A DNA stretch of 64,000 nucleotides from Herbaspirillum sp. SJZ106 (GTDB taxonomy: Bacteria; Pseudomonadota; Gammaproteobacteria; Burkholderiales; Burkholderiaceae_D): contig NZ_VFNI01000004.1 of the NCBI RefSeq assembly GCF_006715495.1, forward strand, positions 191,013 through 255,012, read 5' to 3'. Below the pieces are notes generated by a model. It was given only the letters and a program-made list of their open reading frames with translations, was not told the DNA's origin and searched no databases. Numbering within the stretch: position 1 is the first letter of the stretch; each line of letters opens with the position of its first letter. A program made the position numbers and the translations under genes. Of the stretch, positions 53,791 through 63,133 are shown one piece after another.

Positions 53791-55131
53791 ATGTCTATCG
53801 TCTATGCCAGCCTGAACCATTCCCAGCGCGTCGTCCTGGCGGCCGAGGTGCATTCGCGCCCGTTCCTGCAACTGACCCTGTCCGAGACGCTCACGCATCT
53901 GGCCGTCTACGTGCGCGAGGAGGGCAACGGCAACCGGCACGCCAAGACCCAGCACGCGCTGCTCGAAGCGCTGTGCGCCCATTTCGGGGTGGTGGCGCCC
54001 GGCGCCGAAGCCAAGCATTTTTATCATGACTTCGGGCGCTTCCGCCTGAAGTGGGAGTGCCATACCGAATTCGCCACTTACACTTTCGCGCAAGCCCATG
54101 AGGAGCCGTTGTCGACTGCCGAAGCGTTCGCCCGCGCGCCGCTGTCGCACATTCCCCAGCAATGGCTGCTGTCGTTGCAGGGCAAGCTGATGGTGGCTGC
54201 GCATGTGGTGGTCGAACCCGGCGCCGACGACCTTGCCGATACCGCGCGCAGCATGCAGCGCATCTTCGAAGGCAAGTTGATGAGTTCCAGCAAGGTCTTG
54301 CAGGGCGGCGAGATCTGGACCGATTTCCAGATCCAGTCCGACGGCTTTTCGCGTTTCGTGGTGCGCGACATCGGCTTGCGCGAACTGCAGGGCGGCCGCC
54401 TCGCGCAGCGCATCCTGGAGATCGAGACCTATCGCATGATGGCCTTGCTGGGCCTGCCGCACGCCCAGCAATCCGGGCCGCTGCTGAACCAGGTCGAAGG
54501 TGACCTGGCGGCCTTGACCGCGACCATGGTGCAGTCCGAGCAATCCATGGGCGGCACCCCCGAGGAGCATGCCGAGGATGAACGGATGCTGCGCAAGATC
54601 ACCGGGCTGGCCGCGCGCATCGAAAAGCTGTCGCTGGAAAACAGCTACCGTTTCTCGGCCTCGCAAGCCTACTTCCAGCTGGTGCAGGCGCGTATCGAGG
54701 AGTTGCGCGAGCAGCGCATCGAAGGCGTGCCGACCATCGGCGAGTTCATGGAACGCCGGCTGGCGCCGGCCATGAATACCTGCCAGGCCGTTGCGCGCCG
54801 GCAGGAAGCGCTGGCCGAGCGCATCGCCCACACCAACGACTTGCTGCGCACCCGTATCGGCATCGTCCAGGAGCAGCAAAACCGCCAGATCCTGCAATCG
54901 ATGAATGCGCGCGCCGCGCAGCAGTTGAAGCTGCAGCAGGCGGTCGAAGGCTTGTCGGTGGCGGCGATCTCGTATTACGTGATCGGCCTGATCGGCTACG
55001 CCGGCAAGGCCGCCAAGGCGGCCGGCCTGGCGGTCAATCCCGACCTTGCCACGGGCCTTGCGGTGCCGCTGGTGGCGGCTTGCGTGTGGCTGGGATTGCG
55101 CCGCATGCACCGGGGGCTGGACCGCCATTGA
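53791..55131 (+). CDS. DUF3422-family membrane-anchored protein
   Basis: A 446-residue protein. The N-terminal part is soluble (VLAAEVHSRPFLQLTLSETL, FRLKWECHTEFATYTFA), a helical coiled-coil region follows (about 280-395), and two C-terminal hydrophobic segments (about 395-412 and 420-438) come before a short basic end. This matches the DUF3422 pattern seen in many proteobacteria. The function is unknown. GGA 7 nt before ATG 53791 supports the start; the open frame begins earlier at 53743. Confidence 0.82.
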   Translation: MSIVYASLNHSQRVVLAAEVHSRPFLQLTLSETLTHLAVYVREEGNGNRHAKTQHALLEALCAHFGVVAPGAEAKHFYHDFGRFRLKWECHTEFATYTFAQAHEEPLSTAEAFARAPLSHIPQQWLLSLQGKLMVAAHVVVEPGADDLADTARSMQRIFEGKLMSSSKVLQGGEIWTDFQIQSDGFSRFVVRDIGLRELQGGRLAQRILEIETYRMMALLGLPHAQQSGPLLNQVEGDLAALTATMVQSEQSMGGTPEEHAEDERMLRKITGLAARIEKLSLENSYRFSASQAYFQLVQARIEELREQRIEGVPTIGEFMERRLAPAMNTCQAVARRQEALAERIAHTNDLLRTRIGIVQEQQNRQILQSMNARAAQQLKLQQAVEGLSVAAISYYVIGLIGYAGKAAKAAGLAVNPDLATGLAVPLVAACVWLGLRRMHRGLDRH

Positions 55132-55160
55132 CGCCGCTGCGGCGGCCCTGAACCTGGCCT

Positions 55161-57692
55161 TTATTCCCCCGCCAGGCCGGGCAGGCTGGCCAGTTGGGCG
55201 ACCCGTTCCAGTTTGCGTGTGGAGACGATGATCGAACCGCTCGCGTTGCGGGCCAGGGCCTGGGTCAGCTTGACCGGCGCCGGCACCGCGCGCGTGGCGG
55301 CATCGGTCATATAGCCGTAGGTGAATTGCAACGGGCGCTGGTGCGCCTGGAGCAAGTCGGCCTGATGCAGGCTCAGGCTGTCGCGTACCTGCACCAATTG
55401 CGTCAGCCCCGGGCTTTGCTCCAGCATGGCGGCAATGGCCGCGGCTTCCCCCGCGATGCCCCAATAGCGGATTTTCCCGGCCAACACCAGGCTCTCCAGC
55501 CAGCGCTGCCATTCATCGGAGGCGATCAGTTCAGCCACCGGCTCATGCAGGTAAAGGATATCGACATGGCCGCGCCGCAGCCGGCGCAGGCTTTGCTCCA
55601 GGCTGGCCCGGGCGCGCGCCAGCGACCAGTCCACGACCGGCTGGTTGAGGCTCTTGATGAACTTGCCGGCGACCTTGCGCAGCAGGATGTCCGGCACCTG
55701 GGGACTGGAGCCGGATGGGCCGTAGAGGCCGACCTTGGTGGCGATCGTGATGCCTTGCAGCTCGCTGGCGGAAAGCTGGCCGAGGCTTTGTTCGGCCAGT
55801 CCGAAGCCGTAGTAAGGCGAGGTATCGAAATGCGTGAAGCCGGCGTCGATCGCCGCGCGCAGCAAGGCCAGGCGCTGTTCCTGCCTGAACAGGTGGTGCA
55901 GGCTGGCGGTGCCGAAGGAAAAGCGGCTGACAGCCAGGACGGTGCCGGGGATGGTGATTTTCTTCATGGGCGGAATGGGGGGATTGTCCTGGCCCGATGT
56001 CGGTAGCGGGAACGGATAAAACGAAGGGATGGCGCTGCGCTCCTGCGCTCCGCCGGCCAGGCGCGCGGCCAGGCGCACGCCCATCGCCACCGCGAGGAAG
56101 GTCGGGTTGGCTTCGCCGGTGGTGGGGAAATTGCTGCTCGATGCCACATGCAAATGCGCCACGCCATGCACCGCGCCATTGCGGTCGACCACGCCGGCGC
56201 CGGGATCGGCGCTCATGCGCGTGGTGCCGGTCTGGTGGAAGCCATCGGAGGCCTGTTCCAGGATATGGTCGAGGCGTTGTTCGGGCGGCCGGTGATAGGC
56301 GACATGACCCATGCCCGCCGCGCGCAGGTTCTGGTCCAGCACTTCGTGCGCCCGCAGCACCGATTCGGCATCGGCCGGCAGGTAGCGGAAGTCGATGTGC
56401 AGGCGCGGCCTGCCATAGGCATCCTGTTGCTTGGCCAAGGTAACCCGGCTATCCGGATTGGGCAATTGTTCGGCGTGATAATTCAGTGCATAGGTGCCGC
56501 CCTCGTTGCGCAGCACGAAGCCCGGCTTGCGGGTCGGCGACAGGTAGCGCAGGTGCAGGATGTCGAATACGTCGGCGACGGCGCGCCAGGGCCGTCGCAG
56601 CACGTTCAGCATATGCGCGCCATAGCGGTATGGCGGAGGGCCGATGTGTTTCAGGCGGATCGCTTCGCTGAGCAGGCGGCGGCCGAGCAGCGGGACGGAG
56701 AGCGCGAGGAACACCAGCGACAAGGTCGGGTTGCGGTGGCGCTCGTCGTAGAACGGCGGGTTGTCGGCGAAGAACGAGGTATTGAGCAGTTGCCGTTCGC
56801 GCTGCACGCGTTCGGTCAGCGTGAAGCGGCGGCGCACATAGGTGCCGGTCTGGTCGAGTGAGAAGTCCAGCGCCGTGAAGGATTTCGGCTTGGTCAGCAC
56901 CAGGCTGCCGATGCTGCCGAAAATATGCCCCATGTAATAGCCGCCGAGCGGTCCGCCCTGGCCGCCGAACAGTCCGGGCATGTCTTGTGCCCGGCGCGCC
57001 TGTTCGGCCAGTAGCAGGCGGGTCGTCTCCAGCCCGCCGCAGGCCAGCACGTAATCGCCGGCATGGACTTCGATGGCTTGGTCGACATGCCGCACTTGCA
57101 GGCCGCGCAGGTGGATGCCGCCGTCGGCTTGCGGTATCAGGTCCAGGCCGGTGACCGTCGCATCGCACAGGATATCGATGCCCGGCGTGGCCAGTGCCCA
57201 GCCGCCAAGCTTGGGCGCCAGCTTGGGCTGCTGCGACCAGCGCTCCAGCTGCGAGAGCTCGATTTCCGGCATTGCGGGCCAGTCGGATGGAGAGCGGAAC
57301 AGCGCCTTGCTGCAATCGAGGAATTGCGCCGCCGCCGGATACCAGGGCAGCAGTTCGTCGAGCCCAATCGGCCACCCGCTGCCGGGCACGAAATCGCGCG
57401 GGGCGAAATCGATCGGCTCGAACGGCACGCAACGGCCACCCCATAACCAGGAGCCGCCACCCAGGCCGCGCTGTGTGGCAATTTCCATCGGCGCATGGCG
57501 TTGCGCATCGGCGATGTGGGCCCTGACATGTTCTTGTCCGGTGTCGTCGCACTCACTCGTTCCCGATTCCAGGAGCAGTACGCGCGCGCCGCGCGCCCGC
57601 GCTTCCAGCGCCATTGACAGGCCGACCGGGCCGGTGCCGACAATGCATAGGTCGTAACAATGGTCGGCGCTCAGGCCGGACAGAATTGCCAT
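55161..57692 (-). CDS. Fusion of a GMC-type FAD oxidoreductase and an aldo/keto reductase
   Basis: An 843-residue two-enzyme protein. Residues 1-545 are a GMC-family FAD oxidoreductase: dinucleotide motif VGTGPVG (18-24), ATQRGLGGGSWLWGG flavin loop, and the C-terminal catalytic segment GFHQTGTTRMSADP (H486) with NPTFLAVAMG. Residues 576-843 are an aldo/keto reductase with the tetrad D623, Y627 or Y628, K653 and H716. The linker (about 550-575) is Pro-rich and no stop codon interrupts it. An in-frame ATG at 55967 opens the second domain but has no ribosome site. It lies at the end of an exopolysaccharide cluster, so sugar or polyol oxidation/reduction is a reasonable inference. Confidence 0.85.
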   Translation of the reverse strand: MAILSGLSADHCYDLCIVGTGPVGLSMALEARARGARVLLLESGTSECDDTGQEHVRAHIADAQRHAPMEIATQRGLGGGSWLWGGRCVPFEPIDFAPRDFVPGSGWPIGLDELLPWYPAAAQFLDCSKALFRSPSDWPAMPEIELSQLERWSQQPKLAPKLGGWALATPGIDILCDATVTGLDLIPQADGGIHLRGLQVRHVDQAIEVHAGDYVLACGGLETTRLLLAEQARRAQDMPGLFGGQGGPLGGYYMGHIFGSIGSLVLTKPKSFTALDFSLDQTGTYVRRRFTLTERVQRERQLLNTSFFADNPPFYDERHRNPTLSLVFLALSVPLLGRRLLSEAIRLKHIGPPPYRYGAHMLNVLRRPWRAVADVFDILHLRYLSPTRKPGFVLRNEGGTYALNYHAEQLPNPDSRVTLAKQQDAYGRPRLHIDFRYLPADAESVLRAHEVLDQNLRAAGMGHVAYHRPPEQRLDHILEQASDGFHQTGTTRMSADPGAGVVDRNGAVHGVAHLHVASSSNFPTTGEANPTFLAVAMGVRLAARLAGGAQERSAIPSFYPFPLPTSGQDNPPIPPMKKITIPGTVLAVSRFSFGTASLHHLFRQEQRLALLRAAIDAGFTHFDTSPYYGFGLAEQSLGQLSASELQGITIATKVGLYGPSGSSPQVPDILLRKVAGKFIKSLNQPVVDWSLARARASLEQSLRRLRRGHVDILYLHEPVAELIASDEWQRWLESLVLAGKIRYWGIAGEAAAIAAMLEQSPGLTQLVQVRDSLSLHQADLLQAHQRPLQFTYGYMTDAATRAVPAPVKLTQALARNASGSIIVSTRKLERVAQLASLPGLAGE

Positions 57693-57705
57693 AAAGGCCC
57701 CCCGA

Positions 57706-58647
57706 TTAATTCTTTTTACCGAAAAAATGCTGCTTCAGACGCTTCATTTGCCATGCACGCAGGTAGCGCCGGAATTCGGGGTTGTCGTAACGCGGCAGGC
57801 CCCGCAGCGCCGACAGGAAATAGCTGTAGATCATCAGCAGGCCGCCGATGACGACAGGCTTTTCGCGCATGCGATTGATGCCGGTGGCGATCGCGTAGAG
57901 CGGGTGGTACCCCATATACCAGTTGCCGCGCCCCCAGCGCAGGCGTCCCTCGTAGATATGCTTGTCGGACGAGCCCATGATCCGGTGGTGCCACAGCCAG
58001 GCTTGCGGATCGTAGTAGCAGAAGGTTTTCCAGCCCTTCATCCAGGCCGTATGCACATCGATGCCATCCCATGACAGATGCTGCACAAAGCCGCCGATGT
58101 CCTCGAAGGCATCGCGTCGGTACAGTTTGAACTGGCCGGCGACTTGTTCATCGATATGGCTTTCCTCGATGTACTTGCCGTCTTCGTAGCGATAGACCTT
58201 GCCCGATACCGCGGCCAGTTTTGGGTCTTCGCTGAATTTTTGGAACATGCGTTCCAGGTAGCGCGGGCCGAACGACATGTCGCCATCCAGCTTGGCGATG
58301 TATTGGTAATCCTTGTTGAGGATGTGTTCGACGCCGAAGTTGAAGGCCGCCACAACGCCGCCGCCCAACTTGCGGAAGCCGCGATCCTGCCGGGGAACCA
58401 GCCGGATGAAGGGAAACTTCGCGGCATATTCGCGCACGATGTCGGGCGTCTGGTCGGTCGAACCGTCGTCCACCAGGATCCATTCCAGCGGCCGGCATGT
58501 CTGCGCGACCATCGAATCCATGGTCAAGCGGAGATATTGGGCCTCGTCCCTCACCGGCGAAATGATGACCAGCGGAACGACACGCGGGTCATCCGCCGGG
58601 GGCGCGGCGACCGGCTGCAACGCTTCTGCCTGTTGGAGAGCGTTCAT
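57706..58647 (-). CDS. GT2-family glycosyltransferase
   Basis: A 313-residue glycosyltransferase of the GT-A fold. VIISPVRDEAQYL, EWILVDDGSTDQT and the DxD-type YIAKLDGDMSFGPRYL bind nucleotide sugar and metal. WDGIDVHTAWMKGW and WLWHHRIMGS lie in the acceptor half. Basic, weakly hydrophobic C-terminus, probably peripheral to the membrane. The donor sugar is not evident. It ends with 13 nt between it and the fusion gene's ATG, so the two form an operon. Confidence 0.88.
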   Translation of the reverse strand: MNALQQAEALQPVAAPPADDPRVVPLVIISPVRDEAQYLRLTMDSMVAQTCRPLEWILVDDGSTDQTPDIVREYAAKFPFIRLVPRQDRGFRKLGGGVVAAFNFGVEHILNKDYQYIAKLDGDMSFGPRYLERMFQKFSEDPKLAAVSGKVYRYEDGKYIEESHIDEQVAGQFKLYRRDAFEDIGGFVQHLSWDGIDVHTAWMKGWKTFCYYDPQAWLWHHRIMGSSDKHIYEGRLRWGRGNWYMGYHPLYAIATGINRMREKPVVIGGLLMIYSYFLSALRGLPRYDNPEFRRYLRAWQMKRLKQHFFGKKN

Positions 58648-58870
58648 GCGCGGGCAGCGGAAAGAGGACGTGGAGACATGACAGCTTGCTATCGGGACGG
58701 TTTCAAGTTTTCTTAAAGTCCTGAAAATCGCGTTTTTGTCGGCATTTCCAAGAATTACCGACGAAAAGCATCATAAATTTATTTAACGAGCTATCGCTAG
58801 AATTGTTAAAATAATGTCAATTTTATACCATTTTATCGCCCGATGAGCTTTGGGGAAAGCGATCCGATCA
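58648..58870. promoter_or_regulatory. AT-rich divergent promoter region of the exopolysaccharide cluster
   Basis: This spacer between divergently read EPS genes is strikingly AT-rich for the window, especially 58760-58840. On the minus strand a TTGACA occurs near 58815. On the plus strand TTGTTA followed after 15 nt by TATACC is seen. Neither pair is fully convincing, but regulated divergent transcription is likely. Confidence 0.4.
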
Positions 58871-59704
58871 ATGGAAGGCATCAGTGCAATGCAGACACAA
58901 GCGGCGCCAGCGAGGCTGAACGCGACGGCATTTCCGACTGTGCCCTTGTTTGGGCTGGATATTTGCGCGGTCCGCTTCGATGAGGCGGCCGACGCCTTGT
59001 TTGCCTGCGCCAGCGCCGGCGCGCGTCCCGCCCGTGTGATCGTCACGCCCAATGTCGACCATCTGGTACGGCTGCAGGATGCGCCCGCCGAATTCACCGA
59101 GACGTATCGCGGTGCGGATTACATTTTCGCCGATGGCATGCCCGTGGTGTGGGCCAGCCGGCTCCTGGGCCGGCCCTTGCCGGAGCGCGTTACCGGCGCA
59201 GACCTGTTCGTGGCGCTGGCGCAACAGGCGAGCCAGGCCGGGATGCCGGTCACCGTCATCGGCGGCATGCCGGGGCAGGAAGAGATGCTGCGCGCAGCGT
59301 TCACACGCGTTTATCCGGGGATGCCGCTGGAGCTGTTCTGCCCATCGATGCAATTCGACCCGCTGGGTGCGGAGGGGATCGAAGCCCGGGACCGGATCAA
59401 TCGCCAGCGGCCCGGGATCGTGTTCGTTTGCCTGGGCATGCCCAAGCAGGAACGCTGGGCGTTCGCCTGGCAGCAGCAACTGGATGCGTCGCTGGTGCTG
59501 TGCGTCGGGGCCGCAATGGACTTTGCGCTCGGCTTCAAGCGGCGGGCGCCGCTGTGGATGCAGAAAGCCGGACTAGAGTGGTTCTGGCGGCTGGCATCGG
59601 AGCCGCACCGCTTGTGGCGGCGCTACATCATGCGGGGATCGCGTTTCGTTGGCTTGCTGGCGCGGGAGCTGAGAAAAAACCGCAAAGGCAAGGCCGGCCG
59701 CTGA
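58871..59704 (+). CDS. WecG/TagA/CpsF-family glycosyltransferase (GT26)
   Basis: A 277-residue enzyme of the WecG/TagA family, which adds N-acetylmannosamine-type sugars to lipid-linked intermediates. Family motifs are VTPNVDHLVRLQ, YIFADGMPVVWASRLLG, ERVTGADLF and VFVCLGMPKQERWAF, with VGAAMDFALG and RAPLWMQKAGLEWFWRL at the C-terminus. The start is uncertain: ATG 58871 or ATG 58889, the latter having AAGG 10 nt upstream. The sugar added is not known. First gene of the plus-strand half of the EPS cluster. Confidence 0.88.
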   Translation: MEGISAMQTQAAPARLNATAFPTVPLFGLDICAVRFDEAADALFACASAGARPARVIVTPNVDHLVRLQDAPAEFTETYRGADYIFADGMPVVWASRLLGRPLPERVTGADLFVALAQQASQAGMPVTVIGGMPGQEEMLRAAFTRVYPGMPLELFCPSMQFDPLGAEGIEARDRINRQRPGIVFVCLGMPKQERWAFAWQQQLDASLVLCVGAAMDFALGFKRRAPLWMQKAGLEWFWRLASEPHRLWRRYIMRGSRFVGLLARELRKNRKGKAGR

Positions 59705-59750
59705 ACGGCATTCGAACCGACCCGGAAGGTCATTACGACAGGAGTGGAAC

Positions 59751-61157
59751 GTGGGTTTTTATCGCGATACCAACAATCACCATATTGCCTTGTTTGGATT
59801 TATCGTCGGTGCCATTTATGCCGCCGTCATCGTGCTCAGCCTGATGCTGTGCGCGACGTTCTATGAGCCGGCACAGTTCACGACATTCCGTTACATCGGC
59901 TTGCTCGGCATGATCGGCGGGTTCCTCGTATTCAGCGATACGCGCCGTTTCGAAATCAACAATGACGCCTGGGCGATCCACGGCATCGGCAGCATTTTCA
60001 AATCCTGGCTGACGGTGTATTTCTCCATCGTGCTGCTGGTCTACCTGTCCAAGACGGGCGAAAACTACTCCCGTATCGTCATGCTTGCCTGGCTGATCGT
60101 CACGCCGGTGGCGCTGGTGCTGGCCTCGATTCTCACCCGTTACTGGGCATTGCGGCTCTACAACTCCAAAGAGCAGCGCCGCTCGGCGGTTTTCGTCGGC
60201 TTCAGCGAGGACTCCCAGCAACTGGCAAGTTCCTTCAAGAGCGCCAGGATCCTTGGCATCAAGCCGGTCGGATTCTTCGACAACCGCCAGGGAGTGCAGC
60301 GCATCGGCGATGCCCTGCCGCGCCTGGGGGCGCTGAGCGATGCCTCGGAATGGCTGCGCAAGAATCCGGTGGATGTCGTGTTCATCGGCCTGGTGCATGT
60401 GCGCGCGGCCGACATCCTCCCCATTATCGATTCCCTGCACGACTCGGTGGCTTCGTTCTATTTCGTGCCGGAGTCCAAGCTGTTCGGCCTGGGCCATATC
60501 AAGTACGAAGAGTTTGCCGGTGCGCCGGTGCTGTGCGCTTACGAAACCCCGTTCATCGGGCTGGCGCGCATTTTCAAGCGATTGTTCGACGTGGTGCTGG
60601 CGGCGCTGATCCTGATCCTGCTGAGCCCGCTGATGTTTTTGATCGCCATCGGCGTCAAGCTGTCATCGCCGGGGCCGGTGATTTTCAAGCAAAAACGCTA
60701 TGGCGTGGGCGGACAGGAAATCGTGGTGTCCAAATTCCGCACCATGCGCAGCGACCTGCCGCCCGAAACCGGCGAGGTCAAGCAGGCGACCGTGGACGAT
60801 GTGCGCGTGACGCCGCTGGGCCGCATCTTGCGCAAGACTTCGCTGGATGAGTTGCCGCAGTTTCTCAACGTGCTGGAAGGCTCGATGAGCATCGTCGGCC
60901 CGCGCCCGCACGCGGTCCAGCATAACGAGCTCTATCGCCGCCAGGTGAAAGGCTATATGCTGCGCCACAAGGTCAAGCCGGGCATTACCGGATGGGCGCA
61001 GATCAATGGCTTGCGCGGCGAAACCGATACCTTGGAGAAGATGCAAAAACGCATCGAATGCGACCTGTACTACATGCGGCACTGGTCGCTGTCGCTTGAC
61101 CTGAAGATCATCCTGAGGACAGTCCTGGTGGTATTCAAAGGCCAAAATGCGTATTGA
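59751..61157 (+). CDS. Undecaprenyl-phosphate sugar-1-phosphate transferase (WcaJ-type)
   Basis: A 468-residue polyprenyl-phosphate hexose-1-phosphate transferase that would prime repeat-unit synthesis on undecaprenyl phosphate. Four N-terminal helices and a CoA-binding-like middle (about 140-250) precede the catalytic domain. That domain starts with RLFDVVLAALILILLSP and has VSKFRTMRSD, LDELPQFLNVLEGSMSIVGPRP and VKPGITGWAQINGLRG. Most such enzymes in EPS clusters use UDP-glucose or UDP-galactose. The start is a GTG at 59751 with AGGAG 6 nt upstream. Confidence 0.92.
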   Translation: MGFYRDTNNHHIALFGFIVGAIYAAVIVLSLMLCATFYEPAQFTTFRYIGLLGMIGGFLVFSDTRRFEINNDAWAIHGIGSIFKSWLTVYFSIVLLVYLSKTGENYSRIVMLAWLIVTPVALVLASILTRYWALRLYNSKEQRRSAVFVGFSEDSQQLASSFKSARILGIKPVGFFDNRQGVQRIGDALPRLGALSDASEWLRKNPVDVVFIGLVHVRAADILPIIDSLHDSVASFYFVPESKLFGLGHIKYEEFAGAPVLCAYETPFIGLARIFKRLFDVVLAALILILLSPLMFLIAIGVKLSSPGPVIFKQKRYGVGGQEIVVSKFRTMRSDLPPETGEVKQATVDDVRVTPLGRILRKTSLDELPQFLNVLEGSMSIVGPRPHAVQHNELYRRQVKGYMLRHKVKPGITGWAQINGLRGETDTLEKMQKRIECDLYYMRHWSLSLDLKIILRTVLVVFKGQNAY

Positions 61158-62361
61158 ACCGGCCGCCATGCCGGTTGTCGTGCCTGGCCTGGCCCCGGGC
61201 GCGTTGCAGGTACGCGTGTTCACTTCGCTGGAAGCGGCGCAGGCGCGCTGGGAGGCGGCCGGGCAGGCATGCGCCGGCTACGGCTTTCAGCGTTTCGCCT
61301 GGCTGGCCCACTGGCAGCGCCAGTTGGGGCAGCGGCAGGGATGGCGACCGGCCCTGACCGAAGTCTGCGACGCCGGCGGCCGCACGCTGATGTTCATCCC
61401 TTTCGGCCTGCTCCCTCAGGCCGGCTTGCGCGTGCTGGGGCTGCTCGGCGGCGAAGTGACCGACTACAACGCCTGCCTGGTGCATCCCGACTTCGCGCGG
61501 CAGGTTCCGGCCGATCGCTGGGAAGCGTTTTGGCAGGCGCTGCAACCTGCGCTGCCGCCGTTCGACCTGGTGCGCATCAGGCGTTCTCCATTGCAGATCG
61601 AGCATCCCGCCAGCGGCGAAATGTTCGACAATCCGTTGACCTATTGGCCGCAGGCCCGGGCCGCCTGGCAACTCGAACGCGCCCATATCGCGACGCTGGG
61701 CGAGAGTTTCGGGGCCTTCCAGAAAACGCGCAGCGCCAGGATGTTTGCCGATACCCGCCGCCAGCGGCGGCGCCTGGAAGAACTGTGTCCGGGCGGCGTG
61801 CGCATCGTACTGCGGGCGCAAGGCACGGAACAGGATGCCATCGTGGCGGCCATGGCGCGCCAGAAGGCGCGGCGCTGGCGCGAAACCGGCAGCCGCGACT
61901 TATTCGCCGAACCCGGCTATCTGGACTTCTACCGCGGCCTTGCCACCGATTGTGGCGGCGCACAGGGCTGGGTGCAGGTATCGGCCCTGTTCGTCGGCGA
62001 CGAGATCGTCGCCACCCATTGGGGCATTGGGCACGGGCGGCGCTTCTACTGGATCATGCCCGGTTATGAAGACGGCCAATGGGGACGCTACTCGGTCGGC
62101 CGGGTATTGATGGAGGCGGTGCTGCAGGATTGCATCGCCCGCGGTTTCGCCTTGTTCGACCTGACCGTGGGCGACGAGGCCTACAAGGCGCAATGGGCCG
62201 ACCATGAACTGGCGCTCGCCAGTTTCGAAGCCGGCGTCAGTTGGCGCGGCAAAGGCGTGGTGGCGCTGCGTCGCCTCTGGCACGCCGCCAGGGAGAAGGC
62301 GCGCGGTCATCGGGGGTTGCGCAACCTGGTGCGCCGCCTGAGCGGCAAGGTGCCGTTGTAG
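61147..62361 (+). CDS. FemAB/CelD-like GNAT-fold protein of the exopolysaccharide cluster
   Basis: A 404-residue protein with a GNAT_6 (BcsL/CelD-like) acyltransferase domain in the second half (about 180-350; KTRSARMFADTRRQRRRLEE, EIVATHWGIGHG, LFDLTVGDEAYKAQWAD). The first half (about 20-170) is a related fold, as in FemAB-type double-GNAT proteins. Such genes occur in EPS and cellulose clusters and may acylate the polymer; the acyl donor is unknown. It overlaps the preceding gene by 11 nt, indicating coupled translation. Confidence 0.82.
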   Translation: MRIEPAAMPVVVPGLAPGALQVRVFTSLEAAQARWEAAGQACAGYGFQRFAWLAHWQRQLGQRQGWRPALTEVCDAGGRTLMFIPFGLLPQAGLRVLGLLGGEVTDYNACLVHPDFARQVPADRWEAFWQALQPALPPFDLVRIRRSPLQIEHPASGEMFDNPLTYWPQARAAWQLERAHIATLGESFGAFQKTRSARMFADTRRQRRRLEELCPGGVRIVLRAQGTEQDAIVAAMARQKARRWRETGSRDLFAEPGYLDFYRGLATDCGGAQGWVQVSALFVGDEIVATHWGIGHGRRFYWIMPGYEDGQWGRYSVGRVLMEAVLQDCIARGFALFDLTVGDEAYKAQWADHELALASFEAGVSWRGKGVVALRRLWHAAREKARGHRGLRNLVRRLSGKVPL

Positions 62362-62365
62362 TTCC

Positions 62366-63118
62366 TTATCCCACCTGGGACTCCCAATAATCGATCGCCG
62401 CCCCAACCGGCAAGACCTTGCAGCCGGCCTCGAGCGCCGCCTTCACCGCCTGCTCCAAACGTTCGGGAGGATAGCCGAAACGGCTGGGCGGATCTTCCAC
62501 ATCGTGCGTGTTGAGCACCAGCCAGCCTTTGCGGGCGGCGGTTTGATCTACCAATTCTTCGTAGGAAGGCGTCCCGATCGTTTCTGCATACAGGCGGTAG
62601 GTCTGGATCGCGTTCAGGTCGACCTCGCCGTAATGCGGGCCGCCGCCGGTGATGCGGCTGGAGCGGAAGCGCCGGCGGCAGATCCGTTTGGCGCCCAGCG
62701 CGTAGGCGCCGAACGGGTAAGCGAAATCCAGCCGCTGCAAATCCACGCCCAGATGTTCAAGAAAACGCGCATTGCGGTCCAGTTCCGCCGTGAGCTTATC
62801 GGCGCCGAGGGTGTCGCAGCGGATGTGCGAATAGCTGTGGCAGCCGACTTCATGCCCGCTGGCCAGCAGCCGGCGCAGTTGTTCTTCTGAGTGGCAGGGT
62901 TTGCCTTCCTCCAGTTGGCCGGTCAGGCCGCCGGCGACGTAGAAGGTGCCGCGTGCTCCATGCCGTTCCAATGCTGCGGCTCCAGCTTCGCAGGCTGAGG
63001 CCGGCACGTCGTCGAAGGTGAAGCTGACCACGCCGGCCGGCCCGCGCAGGGGCAGCATATTGCGCTGGGTATGGCGGGCGAGCAGGCGGCTCAGGCGCAG
63101 TGCAATAGAGGGAAGCAT
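62366..63118 (-). CDS. Polysaccharide deacetylase (NodB/CE4 family)
   Basis: A 250-residue CE4 deacetylase. SFTFDDVPASA carries the catalytic and metal-binding Asp pair, GCHSYSH the metal-binding His pair, and FAYPFGAYA the third motif, with LNTHDVEDPPSRFG near the C-terminus. No signal peptide is evident, so it may act on lipid-linked or cytoplasmic glycan. Convergent with the FemAB-like gene (4 nt apart) and 15 nt downstream of the acyltransferase gene. Confidence 0.9.
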   Translation of the reverse strand: MLPSIALRLSRLLARHTQRNMLPLRGPAGVVSFTFDDVPASACEAGAAALERHGARGTFYVAGGLTGQLEEGKPCHSEEQLRRLLASGHEVGCHSYSHIRCDTLGADKLTAELDRNARFLEHLGVDLQRLDFAYPFGAYALGAKRICRRRFRSSRITGGGPHYGEVDLNAIQTYRLYAETIGTPSYEELVDQTAARKGWLVLNTHDVEDPPSRFGYPPERLEQAVKAALEAGCKVLPVGAAIDYWESQVG

Positions 63119-63133
63119 GGTGATGGGATCGCG

